NCBI GenBank assembly: GCA_910577065.1
Contig: CAJTLD010000015.1
Coordinates: 259-31,185 of the forward strand
Length of the DNA stretch: 30,927 nt
Origin: an uncultured Lachnospiraceae bacterium
GTDB taxonomy: Bacteria > Bacillota > Clostridia > Lachnospirales > Lachnospiraceae
Direction: 5' to 3'
The position numbers and the translations under genes were made by a program. Below the pieces are notes generated by a model that searched no databases, was not told the DNA's origin, and worked only from the letters and a program-made list of their open reading frames with translations. Below are positions 8,059-16,604 of the stretch, piece after piece (the stretch's first letter is position 1; each line of letters opens with the position of its first letter).

Positions 8059-10317
8059 TTACATCCCATTCATCGGATTAAAATCAAATGCAATGCTTAT
8101 CTGCTGTTTTTCTGCAGAAACGGCGAACTGTTCCACTTTATCTTTGATCGCTACCAAAACGTCATACGCTTCATGTTTCAGATAAATCACCTTGCGGTAC
8201 AAATCATTCACTTTGGCCACGGTAGCGTCTGCCGGGCCGATAATCCTAAGCCCGGGCGCCCTTATCCGGTGCAGCCAGCCCGATACGCGCCCTGCGGCGT
8301 CCGCCGCCGCATCCTGGCTGGCAGACGAAATGGCCAGCAGAGCCATATGCGCCGCCGGCGGATATTTCAGCAGCGTGCGCATGGAAATTTCTTCTTTATA
8401 AAAAGCCTCATAATCCTGCATCTTAGCCGCCCGGATACTGTAATGCGACGGGTTGTATGTCTGGATTACCACCTCGCCGGGCTCGCATCCCCGCCCTGCG
8501 CGGCCCGCCGCCTGCGTCAAAAGCTGAAACGTCCGTTCCGCCGCCCGGTAATCCGACGCATACAAAGATAAATCAGCCGCAAGGATACCCACTAGCGTAA
8601 CGTTTGGAAAATCATGCCCTTTTACAATCATCTGCGTCCCGATTAAAATATCCGCTTCCTGGTTGGCAAACGCGGACAGGATCTTTTCATAGCCGTCCTT
8701 GCCTCTGGTCGTATCCAAATCCATGCGCAGCGCCCTCGCAGACGGAAACCGCTTTTTCACAATTTCTTCTATCCGCTGCGTCCCTGCTTTAAAGCCGCTG
8801 ATATAAACCGAACCGCACTCGGGGCATTTTGGGGGAGCCGCCTTAGAGTATCCGCAGTAATGGCACACAAGCTTTCCGGGCAAAGCCGGCTCCCCCGCTC
8901 TTTTGGCAGCCTTATGCAGGCTTAACGACACGTCGCAGTGCGGGCATTTTATGACGTGCCCGCAGGCGCGGCAGGATACAAACCCGGACATCCCCCTGCG
9001 GTTTAAAAACAACAGAACCTGCTGCTTTTTGGCCAGGCGCATTTCGATCAGGTTCTGCAGTTTTACGCTTAAAACCGAACGGTTCCCGCTTTTTAATTCT
9101 TCGCGCAAATCAACCACATGACAGACAGGCAGCGGCTGCCTTGCGGCCCGCATTTTCATTTCAAGCAATCTGTAATCGCCCGAAAGCGCTTTATAGTAAC
9201 TCTCTACAGACGGCGTGGCCGATCCGAGTACCACAGAAGCGGAGCAAAGCTTCGCGCGTGCAATAGCCGTTTCCCTGGCATGATATTTCGGCAGCGTTTC
9301 GCTTTTATAGCTGCCCTCATGCTCCTCGTCTATAATAATCAGACCCAGATTGGAAAACGGGGTAAACAGAGCCGACCTCGGCCCTATCATAATGTCTATT
9401 TCACCGTTTTTGGCACGCAGGAACTGATCGTAGCGTTCTCCGGCGGATAATCTTGAGTTCATTACGGATACCCGGCTGCCGAACCGCCCGTAAAAACGCA
9501 TTACCGTCTGGTAGGTCAGCGCAATTTCCGGTATCAGCATAATCGCCTGCCTGCCTGCGGACAAAACTTCCGCAATCAGTTCCATATAGACCTCCGTCTT
9601 GCCGCTGCCCGTCACGCCATGCAAAAGATACGTCCCGCAATTCCCGTTTTGCATATCAAAACGCACAGCCTCCACCGCCTTCTCCTGCTCCCCGTTCATC
9701 CTAATCCTGCTTACGCCCGCCTTTGCATAGGCAATCGGATTGCGGTAATCCGTTTCTTTTTCCACCTTTAAAATCTGCCGTTCTTCCAAAGCCCGTATGA
9801 CAGCCGGGGAAATATTCAGCTTCTGCGTAACCACCTCATACGAAAGCGACGGATACAAAAGCAGTTCCTTTAACAGCCTTGCCCTGGCCGTATTGTGTTT
9901 TTGCACAAAAACGTCAAGCTGCCGCGCCGCCGCTTCCCGTTCCATTACCAGTTTTAACGTACGCTTTTCCCTCTGTTTTGTTTTGTGCTTCACAGGAATC
10001 ACGGTTTTTAACGCCTGGTTCATCGTACCGCCGTAATTTGTCCGCATAAAAGCCGCTAAAGCGATAAGCTGCGCCTCAATGGCGACGGCGTCCGTTACGA
10101 CGGAGCCGATGTCCTTGATCCGGCCGACGTCAAACTCCGCCCGATCGGTTACTTCTACGACAAATCCCCGAATCCTGCGGTTCCCGTTCCCGAACGGAAC
10201 CTCCACCTGTACGCCCGGGTAAATCTGCGCGCACAGTTTTTCCGGTATCCGGTACTGAAACGTACGATCCAGTTTTTCATGGGAAATATCTATAATTACA
10301 TTGGCATAAAATGCCAT
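8059..10317 (-). CDS. priA: Primosomal replication-restart helicase PriA
   Basis: 3'-to-5' DNA helicase that recognises stalled forks and reloads the replisome. The protein has 752 residues, typical for Firmicutes. The N-terminal 3'-DNA-binding domain covers about 1-105. Walker A is GVTGSGKT (234-241) and Walker B/DEAH box is IIDEEHEGSYKS. The zinc-binding insert carries eight cysteines as CRACGHVIKCPHC and CHYCGYSKAAPPKCPECGS. Helicase motifs IGTQMIVKGHDFPNV and QAAGRAGRG follow. It starts 21 nt after murE with AGGTGG upstream of the ATG. Confidence 0.98.
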   Translation of the reverse strand: MAFYANVIIDISHEKLDRTFQYRIPEKLCAQIYPGVQVEVPFGNGNRRIRGFVVEVTDRAEFDVGRIKDIGSVVTDAVAIEAQLIALAAFMRTNYGGTMNQALKTVIPVKHKTKQREKRTLKLVMEREAAARQLDVFVQKHNTARARLLKELLLYPSLSYEVVTQKLNISPAVIRALEERQILKVEKETDYRNPIAYAKAGVSRIRMNGEQEKAVEAVRFDMQNGNCGTYLLHGVTGSGKTEVYMELIAEVLSAGRQAIMLIPEIALTYQTVMRFYGRFGSRVSVMNSRLSAGERYDQFLRAKNGEIDIMIGPRSALFTPFSNLGLIIIDEEHEGSYKSETLPKYHARETAIARAKLCSASVVLGSATPSVESYYKALSGDYRLLEMKMRAARQPLPVCHVVDLREELKSGNRSVLSVKLQNLIEMRLAKKQQVLLFLNRRGMSGFVSCRACGHVIKCPHCDVSLSLHKAAKRAGEPALPGKLVCHYCGYSKAAPPKCPECGSVYISGFKAGTQRIEEIVKKRFPSARALRMDLDTTRGKDGYEKILSAFANQEADILIGTQMIVKGHDFPNVTLVGILAADLSLYASDYRAAERTFQLLTQAAGRAGRGCEPGEVVIQTYNPSHYSIRAAKMQDYEAFYKEEISMRTLLKYPPAAHMALLAISSASQDAAADAAGRVSGWLHRIRAPGLRIIGPADATVAKVNDLYRKVIYLKHEAYDVLVAIKDKVEQFAVSAEKQQISIAFDFNPMNGM

Positions 10318-10338
10318 CCTACCACCTGCTCTTTTGCC

Positions 10339-11811
10339 TTACACCGCCATACCCAGCTCCCGTAAAACCTCCGCAATTAAAACCCTTTCGTCCATCGGAT
10401 GTTTCACTCCCCGGATCTCCTGGTAATCCTCATGCCCTTTCCCGGCCAGCACAATAACGTCTCCCGGCCTTCCATGTGAAATCACATACCGGATTGCCTC
10501 CTTGCGGTCAATTATTTCCACATACTTCCCGTCTGTTTTTGAAATACCGGACTTAATATCGTCTATAATTGCCTGCGGCTCTTCAAATCTGGGGTTATCC
10601 GACGTAATCACCGTAAGATCCGAAAGGCTGCCGGAAACCTCCCCCATTTCAAAACGCCTGGCCCTTGCGCGGTTGCCGCCGCACCCAAACAGGCAGACCA
10701 GACGGCCCGGATTATATTCCCGCAGCGTAACCAGCAGGCTCTTTAAACTCATGGCATTGTGCGCATAATCTATCATCAGCGTAAATTCGTCGGAAACCTT
10801 TACCATTTCAATCCGGCCTTTGGTCTTCGCTTTTAAAAGCGCCTGCTTCATAATATCCGTACCGACGCCAAAATGGCTGCAAATGGCAACGGCCGCCAGG
10901 GAATTATACACGCTGAACCTGCCCGGCACATCCACTTCCACTGAAAAATCCATCCGGCCGGACACCCTGTATGAAACTCCCAGGCATCCCGGCTTTGTCA
11001 CAAGTTTCATATCCGACGCGCAAAAATCCGCCTCTTTTGAAAACCCAAACGTCTCCGCCCGGCAGCTGTGGTTTTGAAGCATATCCCGGTAATGCTTATC
11101 ATCCGCATTGAGTATCCCAATCCGGCACTGGCCAAAAAGAAGGCTTTTACACGTTAAGTACTCTTCAAAGGAAGCATGTTCGTTTGGCCCGATATGATCC
11201 GGTTCTATGTTCGTAAAAATTCCCATTTCAAACGTAAAGCCCGCTGTCCGGCGCATCATAAGCCCCTGGGAAGAAACTTCCATTACACAGCAGGCGCAGC
11301 CCGCGTCAAGCATCCTGCTAAAATACTGTTGGATAAGATAAGATTCCGGCGTCGTATTTGCAGACGGGATGGTTTCATCCCCAATGACCGTTTCAATGGT
11401 GCCGATCAGACCCGTTTTTAAGCCGGCGCCTTCCAGAATGGATTTTACCATATAAGTCGTTGTGGTTTTTCCCTTCGTCCCGGTAATTCCGATTACCTTA
11501 AGCTTTTTGGCCGGATGATCAAAATACGCCGCCGACAAAACGGCCAGCGCATAACGGGTATCTTTTGTCCTGATAACCGTAACCCCTTCCGGAGCCAAAA
11601 CATCCTCGGACACAACGACAGCCGCCGCGCCGGCCCCAATCACCTCCGGCAGAAAACTATGCCCGTCCGAAACCGCCCCTTTTAAGCACACAAACAAACA
11701 TCCGGGCGACGCTTTCCTGGAATCGTAAACCAGTTCCGTAATCCTCATCTGCACATTGCCCTGCATACGCTTGTAATCAAGCCCTTCCAGCAATTGTTTT
11801 AAATCTCTCAT
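10339..11811 (-). CDS. murE: UDP-MurNAc-L-Ala-D-Glu:meso-diaminopimelate ligase
   Basis: Cytoplasmic ATP-dependent Mur ligase that adds the third residue to the peptidoglycan stem peptide. It has 490 residues. The ATP-binding loop is GTKGKTT (111-117), the central domain has NTTPES and HIGPNEH, and the C-terminal domain has DNPR at 405-408 (SDNPRFEEPQ), the known signature for meso-diaminopimelate rather than lysine. It is the first gene of the operon that runs to rlmN, with a near-perfect promoter and a hairpin in its leader. The AAAAGGGG before the ATG at 11811 is the ribosome binding site. The glycine-rich C-domain stretch FGCGGNRARARR departs somewhat from the usual pattern, so a MurE-like paralogue cannot be fully excluded. 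Confidence 0.93.
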   Translation of the reverse strand: MRDLKQLLEGLDYKRMQGNVQMRITELVYDSRKASPGCLFVCLKGAVSDGHSFLPEVIGAGAAAVVVSEDVLAPEGVTVIRTKDTRYALAVLSAAYFDHPAKKLKVIGITGTKGKTTTTYMVKSILEGAGLKTGLIGTIETVIGDETIPSANTTPESYLIQQYFSRMLDAGCACCVMEVSSQGLMMRRTAGFTFEMGIFTNIEPDHIGPNEHASFEEYLTCKSLLFGQCRIGILNADDKHYRDMLQNHSCRAETFGFSKEADFCASDMKLVTKPGCLGVSYRVSGRMDFSVEVDVPGRFSVYNSLAAVAICSHFGVGTDIMKQALLKAKTKGRIEMVKVSDEFTLMIDYAHNAMSLKSLLVTLREYNPGRLVCLFGCGGNRARARRFEMGEVSGSLSDLTVITSDNPRFEEPQAIIDDIKSGISKTDGKYVEIIDRKEAIRYVISHGRPGDVIVLAGKGHEDYQEIRGVKHPMDERVLIAEVLRELGMAV

Positions 11812-11831
11812 GCTATGCCCCTTTTCTTTTG

Positions 11832-11855
11832 CCGGATATCTATTAAAATATCCGG
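11832..11855 (-). promoter_or_regulatory. Inverted repeat in the murE leader
   Basis: CCGGATAT and ATATCCGG form perfect 8-bp arms around an 8-nt AT-rich loop. It falls at about +12 to +36 of the murE transcript and ends 20 nt before the start codon. There is no U-run on either strand, so it is not a simple terminator. An operator or an RNA hairpin affecting translation or stability are both possible. Confidence 0.6.
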
Positions 11856-11873
11856 TGAAATTGCACTCGTATT

Positions 11874-11902
11874 ATTATATGATAGAATGAAGCATTTTAC
11901 AA
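11874..11902 (-). promoter_or_regulatory. Promoter of the murE-priA-def-fmt-rsmB-rlmN operon
   Basis: On the minus strand TTGTAA (11902-11897), a 17-nt spacer and a perfect TATAAT (11879-11874) are present. The start of transcription would be near 11867, giving a leader of about 56 nt. Confidence 0.85.
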
Positions 11903-12004
11903 GTATGTAATCTCCCGCCTTTGCATATTCTGCTACAAACAGGAAACATGCAATTTCTTTGAACCTTTTTCATTGTTATTACCATTACTAAGTGAAGGGC
12001 AATC

Positions 12005-12018
12005 ATAAGACGTCTTAT
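12005..12018. promoter_or_regulatory. 14-bp perfect palindrome before the sigma-factor gene
   Basis: ATAAGACGTCTTAT reads the same on both strands and ends 2 nt before the AGGTG ribosome binding site of the sigma gene. It could be an operator or a short RNA hairpin near the ribosome site. No convincing SigA promoter is seen just upstream; TTGAAC at about 11959 followed by CATTAC is a weak candidate. Confidence 0.45.
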
Positions 12019-12031
12019 CAAGGTGAACCAT

Positions 12032-12568
12032 ATGACAAAAACAGAACTGGAAAACTGCATACATGACTACGGAAAAGAAATTTATTCTTTCTGCAGAAGC
12101 ATTACATTTCATTTACAGGATGCCGACGATTTATTTCAGGATACCTTTTTAAAAGCTATGGAACTTATCAGCGACATTGACTATGAAAAGAACCCGAAAA
12201 GCTACCTGCTTTCCGTCGCATACGGGCTGTGGAAAAACAAAAAAAGGAAACACGCGTGGCGAAACCGCATTGCCGCTGTGTTTTCCCTGACGGAGGAACT
12301 GGATTTTGACAGTTTTCATACGCCGCCTGATTCTCTGGAACAGGAATTTTTAAAAAAAGAAGAATCCGATTTGGTGCGCCGTGCGGTATCCCGGCTCCCG
12401 GAAAAATATAAGTTCCCGATTCTTCTCTTTTATATGGAGGATTTACCCATAGCGCAGATTGCTTATATTTTGAAAATACCCGTCGGAACTGTAAAGAGCC
12501 GCCTGCACCAGGCAAGAAAATTATTAGAAAAAGAACTGGAGGCTGTTTTAGATGAAAAACATACATGA
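12032..12568 (+). CDS. RNA polymerase sigma factor, ECF/sigma-70 family
   Basis: A 178-residue extracytoplasmic-function type sigma factor. Region 2 is in the N-terminal half (YSFCRSITFHLQDADDLFQ, with DADDLFQDTFLKA typical of region 2.2-2.3) and region 4 is at the C-terminus (LPEKYKFPILLFYMEDLPI, then a helix-turn-helix ending GTVKSRLHQARKLL). There is no sigma region 3 between them. The ATG at 12032 is chosen because AGGTG lies 6 nt upstream; a GTG at 12023 would overlap that site. It overlaps the next gene by 17 nt, so the two are translated together, the usual arrangement of an ECF sigma factor and its anti-sigma factor. Confidence 0.93.
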   Translation: MTKTELENCIHDYGKEIYSFCRSITFHLQDADDLFQDTFLKAMELISDIDYEKNPKSYLLSVAYGLWKNKKRKHAWRNRIAAVFSLTEELDFDSFHTPPDSLEQEFLKKEESDLVRRAVSRLPEKYKFPILLFYMEDLPIAQIAYILKIPVGTVKSRLHQARKLLEKELEAVLDEKHT

Positions 12569-13772
12569 CATATTAAATCAGGCCCTTGCTCCAGAGAACG
12601 AGCCAAGCGATTGGCTGATCCAGAACATTCTCGCACAATCTAAGGAGGTAACGCCTATGAAAACAACGCATAACAGAAGATTTGCAACTGCCGCGCTCTC
12701 GTGCGCTCTCGTGCTTGGCATCGGTTCTCTAACCGTTTACGCCGCATGGAACTACCTAAAACCCGCCCAGGTCGCCGAACAAATCGGGGAAGACGCCCTA
12801 AGGGATGCATTTTCCGGGGAAAACGCCATTTATATGAATGAAACGCAAAGCTGCGGGGGATATGACGTAACGCTGTTAGGCATTACAAGCGGCAAAAGCC
12901 TGACCGAATACAAATATTGGGCCAACGATCACAGCGTAACTTCCGGATACAGCGAAGACTCTATGCCAAAAGAATGGAAAGACGGGCTTATCGAGCAAAA
13001 CGACAGGACCTATGTCGTCTTTGCCATAAAAAACGAAAGCCAGACGCCATCCTGCGGCTTTGACGGTTTTTCGATTTTTCCGGTAGTAGAGGGATACGAT
13101 TATGAAACCTATTCCGGTATGTTTGAAAATGCAAGCGGCGGGCATCAAACGGAACAGGACGGCGTTTTATACTTTATGTACGAATGCAACAATTTAGAAA
13201 AGTATGCCGATCACGCCGTTTACATGTGTATTTCCGACGACTCTCCCGCTTTCAGCGAATACTCTTATATTTATGACAATGCATCCGGCACGCTTGCCAG
13301 AAATGAGGAATACGAAGGGCTGAACGCGTTATTTTCCCTGCCTTTGGACGCTTCCAAAGCCGATCCGGACGCAGCGAAAGAAGAGGTAAAAGAATATGAA
13401 GCACGTCAGAAAAGACTTGCGGAAGAACCGGGGAAGCCGTTTGCGGAATGGATTCAAAAAGCTTACGATTTTGTGGAACAAATTACGCCGGAAAACATTG
13501 ACGCGTATGCAACGCCGATTACGGAGGAAGGCGCTACCCTGACCTTTGCCCCGGACAACCAGGGAAGAGTGGATATCAGCTATATGTTCCAGGGCAACGG
13601 TTCCCGCATCTATATCCGGCCGGAAGAATTGTTTGAAGACGGAAAAACGCAGGCCGTTTCTTCGACCGGCGCGTCCAGCGAAAGCCTCTCTTCCATTCTG
13701 GTGGAACATTTCACCTTAAATGAAGACGGAACCGTAACCTTACAGTTATACAGGGCAAATTTTCCGGACTAA
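12552..13772 (+). CDS. Membrane-anchored putative anti-sigma factor with large extracellular domain
   Basis: A 406-residue protein with a short cytoplasmic N-terminus (1-43), one membrane segment (about 44-66, ATAALSCALVLGIGSLTVYA) and a large exported C-terminal part. I recognise no named domain with certainty; the overall plan and position match DUF4179-like anti-sigma factors of Clostridia. The block NETQSCGGYDVTLLGITSG just after the membrane resembles a conserved region of that type. An acidic, charged region (residues 275-300) and an ordered C-terminal domain follow. GGAGG lies 9 nt before the ATG, inside the sigma gene. Function as anti-sigma factor is inferred from context: the cytoplasmic tail would hold the sigma factor, and the outer part would sense an unknown signal. 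Confidence 0.75.
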   Translation: MKNIHDILNQALAPENEPSDWLIQNILAQSKEVTPMKTTHNRRFATAALSCALVLGIGSLTVYAAWNYLKPAQVAEQIGEDALRDAFSGENAIYMNETQSCGGYDVTLLGITSGKSLTEYKYWANDHSVTSGYSEDSMPKEWKDGLIEQNDRTYVVFAIKNESQTPSCGFDGFSIFPVVEGYDYETYSGMFENASGGHQTEQDGVLYFMYECNNLEKYADHAVYMCISDDSPAFSEYSYIYDNASGTLARNEEYEGLNALFSLPLDASKADPDAAKEEVKEYEARQKRLAEEPGKPFAEWIQKAYDFVEQITPENIDAYATPITEEGATLTFAPDNQGRVDISYMFQGNGSRIYIRPEELFEDGKTQAVSSTGASSESLSSILVEHFTLNEDGTVTLQLYRANFPD

Positions 13773-13799
13773 AAAAAGAGGGCTTACGCCCTCTTTTTT
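13772..13799. terminator. Bidirectional Rho-independent terminator
   Basis: AAAAAAGAGGGC, loop TTAC and GCCCTCTTTTTT form a 12-bp stem with a U-run in either direction. It serves both the sigma/anti-sigma pair on the plus strand and the lipoprotein gene on the minus strand, whose stop codons flank it. Confidence 0.93.
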
Positions 13800-14919
13800 A
13801 ATTCCTGGCAGCCTGAAATTCTTCTTCGCTGCCGTAAATCCCTATCTTATCCTCGGCATCGTTTAACACGATACATATACATGTCTTTCCCGGATTTAAC
13901 TCCAGTTCGTTCCCGTCCGCGTCGTAATAGGTTCCGACGCCGTCTTCCACTTCTTTGACCCAGGTAATGTCGATGGCTTTGCCGTTTGAAATATATTTTC
14001 CGGTTCCTCCGTATGACGCGGTTTTTACATCCAGATATTTCCCGTCCGGCTCTACTTTATAATCGCAGACCTGGAAAATCACGTTTTTAAACGCAAGCTG
14101 CTCGCTGTTGTTGCCGTCTACATGAGCCGCTTTGTACTGATATCTCTCATACAGCCCGGTTTCTTCATTATAGACAAACCAGGGCTTGTTTACCAGATAG
14201 CCGGGTTCCACGACAGCCGCGTCCGTCCCGTTTTCAAGCGTACGCCCTTCCGGCACAAAGCTGAATTTGTTTTTGTATGCAGGAGCGTGTTCGGTCCTAT
14301 AGCCCCTCTTTTCAATTCCGGCTATTACGCTTTCGCCGTTGATATAGGCATTGTGCGGGGACTTCCTGGTTTTGTCACGGTAAAATGTGACGTTTTCCAA
14401 ATCGCCGTCAAGGCCGTTTAAGTCGTCTAAGCTTTTTAACATTTCTGTCGCGTAGATAGCCTGTCCGTAATGTACATAGATGGCTTCAAATTCATTGGAC
14501 AGATACGCATAATAATGACGGCAGCTGCGGACTGACATAACAGTCGGAAGATTTGCATAATCCTGATAAAGCGTCATCAGCCTGGTCAGCCCTCCTTCTG
14601 CCGGGGCTTCAATTATCACATCCGCCGCGGACGTACCGTACTGAGGCATAGCGTCCGTCGTGTTGCCTATCATGCATGAAACCGGCCTTTGGGCTGCAAG
14701 CGCCTCGTCCATCGGCTCCCCGGTAAGCGGATTGACGCTTCCGGTTATAACGGGTTCTGTTTCCGTTTCGGCCGGTATTTCCAATTCGGTTTCTTTTGGC
14801 TCCGTGTCAATCACCGCTTCCGTTTCCGGCTCCGTAATATCTTTTTCTTTTTTTCCGCACCCGGAAAATATCATGCAGCAGACCGCCGCAAAAAGAATGG
14901 CTTTTTTCATGTGTTTCAT
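13798..14919 (-). CDS. DUF3048 (YerB-like) lipoprotein
   Basis: Surface lipoprotein of 373 residues. The signal sequence is MKHMKKAILFAAVCCMIFSG followed by lipobox Cys21. Residues 22-60 are a Glu/Thr-rich linker, and the rest is a DUF3048 domain (NPLTGEP, RPVSCMIGN, ADVIIEAPAEGGLTRLM, SVRSCRHYYAYL), as in Bacillus YerB. The molecular function is unknown. AGGAGG lies 6 nt before the ATG at 14919, which favours this start over the ATG three codons on. It follows ybeY by 13 nt and is the last gene of the minus-strand run, ending in the shared terminator. Confidence 0.9.
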   Translation of the reverse strand: MKHMKKAILFAAVCCMIFSGCGKKEKDITEPETEAVIDTEPKETELEIPAETETEPVITGSVNPLTGEPMDEALAAQRPVSCMIGNTTDAMPQYGTSAADVIIEAPAEGGLTRLMTLYQDYANLPTVMSVRSCRHYYAYLSNEFEAIYVHYGQAIYATEMLKSLDDLNGLDGDLENVTFYRDKTRKSPHNAYINGESVIAGIEKRGYRTEHAPAYKNKFSFVPEGRTLENGTDAAVVEPGYLVNKPWFVYNEETGLYERYQYKAAHVDGNNSEQLAFKNVIFQVCDYKVEPDGKYLDVKTASYGGTGKYISNGKAIDITWVKEVEDGVGTYYDADGNELELNPGKTCICIVLNDAEDKIGIYGSEEEFQAARN

Positions 14920-14932
14920 CTTTTTCCTCCTG

Positions 14933-15430
14933 TCATCTTAAAATACCCATCGCATTTAAGATTTGTTCTTGTTTTTTTTCCATACATGCAGCGTCTTCCG
15001 GATTTATGTGGTCATAACCCAGCAAATGCAGCACACTATGTACCACTAAAAATGCAAATTCCCGCTTTTCACTATGCCCGTACTCGTTTGCCTGCTCAAA
15101 AACTTTCGGGACGCTGATTACAATATCGCCCAGCATCGCTTCCCCGCTGTCCGGATCGAAATTATCCTCCGGGCTTTTTGCCAGGCAGGAAAAATCCCCG
15201 GCTTTGGAAAGGGAAAGCAGCGGAAACGACAAAACATCCGTGGGCTTGTCTATCTGCCGAAAACGGCTGTTGATCTCTTGTATGGACGCATTGTCGGTTA
15301 ATGTCAGGCTGACCTGCGCTTCGTACGGAAACTTCTCGTAATCCAAAACATAGGATACCGCGTCCTTCGCCAGTTTGCGGCAGTCAAAGTCAAACTGCAC
15401 CGTTGTCTCTTCTTCCAGCTGTATTGTCAT
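14933..15430 (-). CDS. ybeY: Endoribonuclease YbeY (rRNA maturation and quality control)
   Basis: Single-strand-specific metalloribonuclease of 165 residues acting in 16S rRNA 3'-end maturation and 70S quality control. The zinc motif HSVLHLLGYDH provides His131, His135 and His141. The conserved block DKPTDVLSFPL lies at 61-71 and GDIVIS at 101-106. The start at 15430 is chosen because GAGGAG is 7 nt upstream; it overlaps the preceding gene by 41 nt. The order phoH, HD membrane protein, ybeY is standard in Firmicutes. Confidence 0.97.
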   Translation of the reverse strand: MTIQLEEETTVQFDFDCRKLAKDAVSYVLDYEKFPYEAQVSLTLTDNASIQEINSRFRQIDKPTDVLSFPLLSLSKAGDFSCLAKSPEDNFDPDSGEAMLGDIVISVPKVFEQANEYGHSEKREFAFLVVHSVLHLLGYDHINPEDAACMEKKQEQILNAMGILR

Positions 15431-16604
15431 ATTCTGTCTCCTCACATACCAGAAATTCCCTGACTTTTAAAAACTGATTCATGCTAAGCCCGGACTCGTC
15501 ATAAATCCCCGTCCCGGACAATTCGTTTAACGTCTGGTAAATAACCATATCCTGATTCCAGTCCGTAGAAAGATTCTGCCGGTTTAGCATTTCTATTTTA
15601 TTGATACAGCAGTCTACCATATGGACAATAGCGGACTCTCTGGTGGACGGCAGCTTTTTTTCTCCGTTGTATTCGGCCAGGATTTCAATGACCGCTTCCG
15701 GAAAACAGCCTTCCTGCGCCAGCCGCACGCCGTTTTCCACAACAGGATCCCCTTCCAGAAGCCCCAGGCGGTAATAAAACCCGGCCGCGGACGCAACCGG
15801 CTCGTTGGCGCCGATTAAAGCCGCGCACTTTGCGCAGATGGTAGCCGCCCGGACAGCGCGTATATATTCTACCCTGGAATAACGCTTAATATCTACCACA
15901 TAAGGATAATCTTCATCAATAATTTTTTCGTATACGCCGATATCGTCCTGATTTTTCCTGTCATATACCCGATCCGCCAGAAGCATATACAGTAATACGG
16001 CGGCTGCTCCAAGAACAAAGTTTGTAAAAATCAGGCTCATATTGCCCTTCCAGTAGGTAAGGTAATCAAACAGAGTCGGTATACAGACCGATACGGACAG
16101 CAAAAGGACGCAGCCCCAGGGGCGCATTTCCTTTTCACGCATTGTCTTTGCAAGCTGCGCCCCAATCAGAATCTGAACGCAGAAAGAAGCAAACGCGAAA
16201 AAATTGGCTCCTTTGGCAATACACAGCAGCATGCATAAAAAAACGTTCAGGGTGATTGCAATCTCCGCGTTTGATACCATTGCCAAAAACAATGCCGCCG
16301 CTGCCGCCGGATAAAAAAATTCCGGCACGAAGCTAAAGGCAAACACCGCAGCGCATAAAATGCCGTACCAGTCCGCTATCCTGCCGTAATGATCCGCGCG
16401 GCTGCTTCCAAGCTTTGCGTCAAGCCGGCTGCTCTCAAGCATGTACAATACCACCGACAAAAATACAACGTCCGTAATGATATAAATAACAGCCCCCTCA
16501 AGCCCAGAGCGTCCCATGGCAGCCAAAAGCAGCGACAGTAAAACCGTCAGCGTGACAATAATTGAATAGTGTTTTACACGTTTTGTGGGCATTTTTTGTT
16601 TCAT
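15390..16604 (-). CDS. Shortened PgpH/YqfF-like membrane protein with degenerate HD domain
   Basis: A 404-residue membrane protein in the slot between phoH and ybeY normally held by PgpH (YqfF), the 7TM-HD phosphodiesterase that cleaves c-di-AMP. Residues 12-212 contain about seven hydrophobic segments. Residues 240-340 resemble the PgpH HD domain: REYIRA-like helix, SAAGFYYRLG where PgpH has AYYHDIGK, AVIEILAEYNG where PgpH has a double histidine, and ESAIVHMVDC where the last conserved aspartate (Asp331) remains. The HD pair is replaced by Arg-Leu and the other histidines are gone, so phosphodiesterase activity is unlikely. The large extracellular domain of PgpH, roughly 300 residues, is absent. 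The start overlaps phoH by 4 nt (ATGA). Family assignment rests on position, topology and these short matches. Confidence 0.7.
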   Translation of the reverse strand: MKQKMPTKRVKHYSIIVTLTVLLSLLLAAMGRSGLEGAVIYIITDVVFLSVVLYMLESSRLDAKLGSSRADHYGRIADWYGILCAAVFAFSFVPEFFYPAAAAALFLAMVSNAEIAITLNVFLCMLLCIAKGANFFAFASFCVQILIGAQLAKTMREKEMRPWGCVLLLSVSVCIPTLFDYLTYWKGNMSLIFTNFVLGAAAVLLYMLLADRVYDRKNQDDIGVYEKIIDEDYPYVVDIKRYSRVEYIRAVRAATICAKCAALIGANEPVASAAGFYYRLGLLEGDPVVENGVRLAQEGCFPEAVIEILAEYNGEKKLPSTRESAIVHMVDCCINKIEMLNRQNLSTDWNQDMVIYQTLNELSGTGIYDESGLSMNQFLKVREFLVCEETEYDNTAGRRDNGAV

